A stretch of DNA of 18,648 nucleotides from an uncultured Muribaculaceae bacterium (lineage in GTDB: Bacteria > Bacteroidota > Bacteroidia > Bacteroidales > Muribaculaceae): assembly GCA_910578365.1 (NCBI GenBank), contig CAJTRC010000050.1:1-18648 (forward strand), given 5' to 3'. The notes below the pieces were generated by a model. The model was not told where the DNA came from, did no database searches, and was given only the letters and a program-made list of their open reading frames with translations. This document shows positions 14,971-18,648 of the stretch, in pieces. A program made the position numbers and the translations under genes. Numbering within the stretch: the first letter of the stretch is position 1; the number at the start of each line of letters is the position of its first letter.

Positions 14971-15948
14971 ATGACAAGTACTAAGAAAAACAAAATTAAA
15001 AAAATTGCTGAGCAATTTAGAGATTCATTGAAATTTCCCAAAGTTTCATCAAAAAGTGGCGCAGAATTACTTTTTGACAGCGACTTATTCACCGCTCTGT
15101 TCAGAGAGCGGTTCGGAGTCTCATCTGAGTATGCGGAGGCATTTAATGCTGCTTTTAAAGCTGTGACTGAGGGAGTGGGAAAAGAGATAACCAAAATCAA
15201 CTCGGTTGTTTCTTCAGCTCTTCTCCCGTTGTTGGTGTTCTACAAACTTTATACACCCAAAGACGGGCAGTCAATCACACTTGAAGTCGGAGGTAAAACA
15301 ATGAATTTTACCAGAGCCTTCTTTGAAGTAAGAAACAAAGTCATAGGTCATCCATCATGTGTTGATGTTGCTCTTGTAAGTGGTGACAGAAAGACGATAC
15401 TCTTCTTGGAGTCGAAACTTACTGAAATGTTTGAAGATACCAGAACTGAGAATGAGTATGGATCAAGCTACAAGGATTTGTATAAGCAATCAGGTATCAT
15501 GGATGCCCTTAACAGCCGAGGGATTACCATTGATAAAGAAGCGACCAATCTTATCCTCCGATCTGAACTGCCTCAATACCTTGAGGGCATAAAACAGTCA
15601 ATCAGTCACCTGATCGGATTGGTAAAAGGACCGCAGGACAACCAAGACCAATCTGAATATATAAAAGCTTACAATGATGACGCTAAGGTACTAATCTATG
15701 CTACGATATTCTACGATTCGACTCATATTCTTCATAATCAAGCTATTGAATATGAGAATTACCATTCTCTTTACTCTGATGTGATTGGAGCCCATGGCGA
15801 TGCTATTCTTGTTGACATAAAAAAATGGGCTGGGAAATCAAATGGAAAGATGATTGTCATTGAGCACAATCCTCTGACTTATCAGAAACTGGCACAAGAG
15901 AATCCGGATTGGTTAGACGATAAGGTAAAGACGTTCTATGGATTGTAG
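14971..15948 (+). CDS. Putative PD-(D/E)XK-type nuclease, unknown specificity
   Basis: This 325-residue protein is taken from ATG 14971; a GTG at 14962 would add three residues. The basic Lys-rich start (MTSTKKNKIKKI) is followed by a helical part. The segment PSCVDVALVSGDRKTILFLE then SKLTE gives Asp132, Glu147 and Lys149, the D-Xn-E-X-K pattern of PD-(D/E)XK nucleases on two adjacent strands. SYKDLYKQ follows at about residues 166-173, where this superfamily often has a helix with Q/K/Y residues. This fits uncharacterised restriction-endonuclease-like proteins of Bacteroidota. No methyltransferase is beside it. The DNA is A+T-rich and probably acquired. The nuclease call is inference from the motif, moderately sure. 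Confidence 0.75.
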   Translation: MTSTKKNKIKKIAEQFRDSLKFPKVSSKSGAELLFDSDLFTALFRERFGVSSEYAEAFNAAFKAVTEGVGKEITKINSVVSSALLPLLVFYKLYTPKDGQSITLEVGGKTMNFTRAFFEVRNKVIGHPSCVDVALVSGDRKTILFLESKLTEMFEDTRTENEYGSSYKDLYKQSGIMDALNSRGITIDKEATNLILRSELPQYLEGIKQSISHLIGLVKGPQDNQDQSEYIKAYNDDAKVLIYATIFYDSTHILHNQAIEYENYHSLYSDVIGAHGDAILVDIKKWAGKSNGKMIVIEHNPLTYQKLAQENPDWLDDKVKTFYGL

Positions 15949-15987
15949 TTTGCGGATGTAGTATCGAAAATTGAGTCATCTTTACGC

Positions 15988-15995
15988 TAACTTTG
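15988..15995 (+). promoter_or_regulatory. -7 element before the FtsZ-like fragment and metallophosphoesterase
   Basis: TAACTTTG matches TAnnTTTG, 26 bp before ATG 16022. No -33 TTTG at the usual distance. Confidence 0.45.
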
Positions 15996-16021
15996 CCGGG
16001 AGTAACAACTATATATAGCTT

Positions 16022-16250
16022 ATGAGTAAGACAATGATACTTGCAATCGGTGGTGCCGGTTGCAATATGGCTGAAACAATAATGCGCGTTGCTAATGCAC
16101 ATTGGGTTAAAGAAATCACTTTCGGATATACCGGTAAAGATTCTCAATAACGCGGAACTTACAGAACGTTATCCGGATATTAACTTCATAAACGCCTTTG
16201 AATATTCCGACAAGGAGGCACTCAACGTAATAGAATCAGGACTTATTTAA
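16022..16250 (+). pseudogene. Frame-broken ORF with FtsZ/tubulin-like glycine loop
   Basis: ATG 16022 opens MSKTMILAIGGAGCNMAETI, which resembles strand 1 and the glycine-rich nucleotide loop of FtsZ-like proteins (I..GGxGxN). This frame stops at TAA 16148-16150, after 42 residues. The +1 frame continues with NAELTERYPDINFINAFEYS, then DKEALNVIESGLI, to TAA 16248-16250, which overlaps the start of the next gene by one base. Either a one-base change broke a ~75-residue gene, or two unrelated fragments are joined, or ribosomes shift at CAA-UAA-C. The FtsZ resemblance rests on a short motif. Confidence 0.5.
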
Positions 16251-16852
16251 TGAAAATACTCCACCTCTCTGACACTCACAACTGCCACCATCGGCTTCGG
16301 GATTTACCCGAGGCCGATGTGGTGGTACATTCCGGCGATTTCTGTATGGTGGGCACTGAGCAGGAGGCTATTGATTTCCTCAACTGGTTTTGTGACTTGC
16401 CATACAAACATAAAATCTTTATCTGTGGCAACCATGACGATTGCCTTTATGGCGCAAATAGCATCGGTTTGGACGGCAACGTCCATTATCTCTGCAATTC
16501 TGGCATTGAGATTGATGGTGTGAGGTTTTATGGAATCCCGATGTTTATGGGTGATTGCATAACTGACCGTCAAAGTAGCAATTATGATAAAATTCCGAGC
16601 AATACCGATGTCCTGATTACTCATTCCCCGGCTTATGGCATACTTGATTTTGACGATGGAATAAATTATGGTTCGGAGGAACTACTTGCTAAAGTATCGA
16701 CATTGAATCTAAAAGCTCATCTCTTCGGTCATATCCATGCACAACACGGAGTCAAGGAACAGAGCGGCATCACATTATCCAATGGTGCAATTATAAACGC
16801 CGATTACTCAAACCTAAGCGACCCTAACTTAATCAACATAAAAGATGCCTGA
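16250..16852 (+). CDS. Calcineurin-like metallophosphoesterase
   Basis: This 200-residue protein is complete for the compact family. The dinuclear-metal motifs are in order: LSDTHNCH (Asp8, His10), VVVHSGDF (Asp30), ICGNHDD (Asn61, His62), LITHSPAYGILD and LFGHIHAQHG. It presumably hydrolyses phosphomono- or diesters in the cytosol; the substrate is unknown, and a nucleic-acid end or cyclic nucleotide is possible. The proline-glycine motif SPAYGILD resembles the PP.GI.D of the MPPED/UPF0046 branch. Its ATG shares one base with the stop of the broken ORF before it, so translation is coupled. Confidence 0.93.
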   Translation: MKILHLSDTHNCHHRLRDLPEADVVVHSGDFCMVGTEQEAIDFLNWFCDLPYKHKIFICGNHDDCLYGANSIGLDGNVHYLCNSGIEIDGVRFYGIPMFMGDCITDRQSSNYDKIPSNTDVLITHSPAYGILDFDDGINYGSEELLAKVSTLNLKAHLFGHIHAQHGVKEQSGITLSNGAIINADYSNLSDPNLINIKDA

Positions 16853-16969
16853 ACGCAGACGACATCAACCGGGACGATATAACCCCAAACCCGACATCGG
16901 GCCAGACTTTACCTAATGACTGTGACGCCCGACGACTGGGATTTACTCGCTTTCTTCTCGCCGGACTAA
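16845..16969 (+). other. Two overlapping mini-ORFs after the metallophosphoesterase
   Basis: A 23-codon ORF (16845-16916, MPERRRHQPGRYNPKPDIGP then DFT) overlaps the phosphoesterase stop, and a 17-codon ORF (16916-16969, MTVTPDDWDLLAFFSPD) overlaps its stop by one base (TAATG). The chain of coupled starts suggests small genes or the remains of one. They are too short to classify, and the second overlaps the end of the opposite-strand WYL gene. Confidence 0.25.
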
Positions 16970-17988
16970 TCTTTATATCTGGCGGCGGCGATGCTCACAC
17001 TTTCGGCAATTCGGGCACGGAACTCCGGAGGAGCTATTACCTCGGCATGACCTCCGTAGCCGAGTATCAGACGCTCCAGTTCATTGTTTATTACCACCTT
17101 TAATGATAGCTGGATTGAGCCGTCGCGGAAACGTTGCTCCACTTTCTGCGATTTATGGAACGGCTTTGACTCAACGTATGGAGCCTGTTGGCGGTCAATC
17201 TTTATAACCACTCTCCGCGCCTTGTCGTGGATGCCTTTGGTTACACCGATAGTATCATCAAAAAAGTGTTCAGGGTCAAAGTCAATACATTTCTTGAAAG
17301 GATGTTCCTTATCTATGGCAACCGAATGAATACGGTCAAGGGCAAAGATGTTGACCTGCGGCACACGGTTTGTTGCCTTTTCACCTATAAGAAACCATCG
17401 GTTGCGATACTCCTTCAATAAATATGGATATACCACCAAAGCTTCCGGTTGGCGGGCCTTAAACGACTGGTATTCAATAGTAACAGTCTGCTGCTTACGC
17501 ACGGCATCATAAATATCTCCGATAAATTTTGCACCCTTATATCCTGCCACATGCTCCATATCCATCGCCGGAACTGATGCGCCCGTATGTAGCGAAATCT
17601 GCTCGTTGAGTTTGCTTATGGTGTCAATCGACGATGCCAACTGTGGAAAGCCCTGCAACTGTCGCAATATGTCGAGAGCCGAGTTCAGAGCATCGAGTCC
17701 TTCATCGTTCAGCGGAAGATGCGTGATACTGAAATCCGGATCTTCATATTCATAATACTTATTTTCCCTTACTACAATCGGAGCATTATATCCCAGGCGG
17801 TCGCTGCGCATCAGTGCAAGGTCATTCTGGAAGGTACGGCGGCTCACCGGATTACTCCGTCCTTCAAACTCTGCCAATGCATCAGTGCAGGCGTCAATAA
17901 GGTCGTTGATAGTCCAGCGGCGGTAGTGGTTCTGAAGGCACTTGTCGATGGTCGATATTCGTATGAGGGTAGCGCGGTTGAGGGGCAT
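16966..17988 (-). CDS. WYL-domain transcriptional regulator
   Basis: This 340-residue protein has an N-terminal winged helix-turn-helix (residues about 8-75, RWTINDLIDACTDAL and VSRRTFQNDLALMRSD). A WYL domain spans residues about 165-245, with VTIEYQSFKARQPEALVVYP followed by YRNRWFLIGEK, the latter a W-F-L version of the W-Y-L signature, and there is a C-terminal WCX-like part (LERLILGYGGHAEVIAPPEF). WYL domains sense nucleic-acid or nucleotide ligands in phage-defence and DNA/RNA-damage regulators. It is divergent from rtcB, and a perfect palindrome lies between them, so control of rtcB and of itself is likely (inference). Confidence 0.93.
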   Translation of the reverse strand: MPLNRATLIRISTIDKCLQNHYRRWTINDLIDACTDALAEFEGRSNPVSRRTFQNDLALMRSDRLGYNAPIVVRENKYYEYEDPDFSITHLPLNDEGLDALNSALDILRQLQGFPQLASSIDTISKLNEQISLHTGASVPAMDMEHVAGYKGAKFIGDIYDAVRKQQTVTIEYQSFKARQPEALVVYPYLLKEYRNRWFLIGEKATNRVPQVNIFALDRIHSVAIDKEHPFKKCIDFDPEHFFDDTIGVTKGIHDKARRVVIKIDRQQAPYVESKPFHKSQKVEQRFRDGSIQLSLKVVINNELERLILGYGGHAEVIAPPEFRARIAESVSIAAARYKD

Positions 17989-18004
17989 AATCCAATTTTT
18001 TTTA

Positions 18005-18036
18005 CAAAAATAGCTATTTTTTCATTAGTGCGCAAA
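18005..18036 (-). promoter_or_regulatory. Promoter of the WYL regulator gene
   Basis: On the minus strand TTTG (18036-18033) and TATTTTTG (18012-18005) are 20 bp apart, near the Bacteroidota consensus. The -33 box overlaps the palindrome at 18028-18048. Confidence 0.6.
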
Positions 18037-18048
18037 TCCATTGCGCAC
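18028..18048. promoter_or_regulatory. Palindromic operator candidate between WYL gene and rtcB
   Basis: GTGCGCAA-atcca-TTGCGCAC is a perfect 8+8 bp inverted repeat. It covers the -33 box of the WYL gene and sits just upstream of the rtcB -7 element, where a dimeric repressor could control both. Confidence 0.6.
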
Positions 18049-18056
18049 GCACATCC

Positions 18057-18064
18057 CAACTTTG
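18057..18064 (+). promoter_or_regulatory. -7-like element of rtcB
   Basis: CAACTTTG matches TAnnTTTG at 5 of 6 fixed positions. It lies 5 bp before the rtcB ATG, implying a leaderless or nearly leaderless transcript. Confidence 0.4.
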
Positions 18065-18068
18065 CATC

Positions 18069-18648
18069 ATGATTATTAAAGGACACTCGACATCGGCTGA
18101 AATCTTCACCGATAATATAGAACAGTCGGCACTCGACTGGATAACTGAACTTTGCAACCATCCGGCAATGGAAGGCGTGCCTATAGTGCAAATGCCCGAC
18201 GTCCACGCCGGGAACTCGTGTAATGTAGGCACCGCCTATCCGATAGGAATGTATGTCAATCCGGACCACATAGGCGTTGACATCGGCTGCACAATATCTA
18301 TGCACCGACTGTCGGCAAATGTCAATCCGAATGATTTTGCGCTCCTCGACCACCGCATCCGTGAGGCAATCCCAACCGGCACGAACATCTGTATTAAAAA
18401 CTCGCTCAACGAGAAAGAGCTTTTCCGCTTTCTTAACTCACAATATCAGAAAGCTCGCTCCGCTGCCCCCTACCTAATCAATGAAGTCCCTCGCATAGAC
18501 GCACACTTTATAACCAATTTCTGCCGGCGCATCAAACTTCAGGAAGGAATCTTCTACAAGAGCTTCGGCACACTCGGTGGCGGCAATCACTTTATAGAAT
18601 ATGGTGAGGATACCGACACCGGCGAAGGCTGGCTTACGATACATTGCG
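18069..18648 (+). CDS. rtcB: RtcB-family RNA ligase (partial, cut by window end)
   Basis: The first 193 residues of an RtcB homologue are present; full-length members have about 400-480. RtcB joins RNA 2',3'-cyclic phosphate (or 3'-phosphate) to 5'-OH ends using GTP and manganese, in RNA repair or tRNA healing. Visible family motifs are IFTDNIEQSA, the metal-site MPDVHAGNSCNVGTAYPIG, IGVDIGCTIS (metal-ligand Cys; usual sequences have DIGCG or DINCG) and the active-site FGTLGGGNHFIE. The guanylylated histidine lies beyond the window. The start at 18069 matches the usual short N terminus before FTDNIE. Regulation through the WYL protein is inferred. Confidence 0.93.
   Translation, partial: MIIKGHSTSAEIFTDNIEQSALDWITELCNHPAMEGVPIVQMPDVHAGNSCNVGTAYPIGMYVNPDHIGVDIGCTISMHRLSANVNPNDFALLDHRIREAIPTGTNICIKNSLNEKELFRFLNSQYQKARSAAPYLINEVPRIDAHFITNFCRRIKLQEGIFYKSFGTLGGGNHFIEYGEDTDTGEGWLTIHC

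Noticed and set aside
18277..18477. Alternative plus-strand frame inside rtcB
   Set aside because: The other frame encodes conserved RtcB motifs across the same bases.

Overview
The window looks like a chromosomal segment of a Bacteroidales bacterium, and a Muribaculaceae-like organism is my best guess. The evidence is the gene set (typA-folP-cdaA, a type IX secretion 'plug' (DUF5103) protein, DUF3109, a secreted GH35 enzyme), Bacteroidota promoters of the TTTG / TAnnTTTG type, weak ribosome binding sites, and fairly high GC in the housekeeping part. The family assignment is inference, because no rRNA or marker alignment is possible here.

Layout. 1-133 is the 3' end of an IS30-type transposase. 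262-3692 is a tight plus-strand run: typA (ribosome-associated GTPase), folP (dihydropteroate synthase) and cdaA (diadenylate cyclase). A heptamer repeat/stem-loop spacer follows, then a neurotransmitter:sodium symporter and a small membrane-anchored protein, closed by a clear terminator (5524-5550). 5600-5870 holds an internally deleted GNAT acetyltransferase relic. tRNA-Arg(CCG) is on the minus strand with its own terminator and promoter, and is divergent from ung. ung, the T9SS plug-domain protein and a DUF3109 protein form a tight operon. A secreted GH35 beta-galactosidase gene follows; its catalytic domain is intact but its C-terminal half is broken by two deletions. On the minus strand, 10630-13800 is a three-gene operon (very acidic protein, unknown protein, Sel1-repeat protein) driven by a promoter that matches the Bacteroidota consensus exactly, including the 19-bp spacer.

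From about 13.8 to 17 kb the DNA is visibly richer in A+T and looks like an accessory island. It holds a tiny SLOG/DprA-like N-terminal fragment, a pair of unknown genes whose second member has a PD-(D/E)XK-like nuclease signature, a frame-broken FtsZ-like N-terminal fragment coupled to a metallophosphoesterase, and two mini-ORFs. The window closes with a WYL-domain regulator divergent from an RtcB-type RNA ligase (cut by the window end). Their shared 80-bp intergenic region carries a perfect 8+8 bp palindrome placed over both promoters, which suggests a regulated RNA-repair unit.

The most promising candidates for an undescribed system are the 14.2-15.9 kb nuclease-like pair together with its neighbours up to the WYL/RtcB unit. 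Functional links between these genes are inferred from position only.
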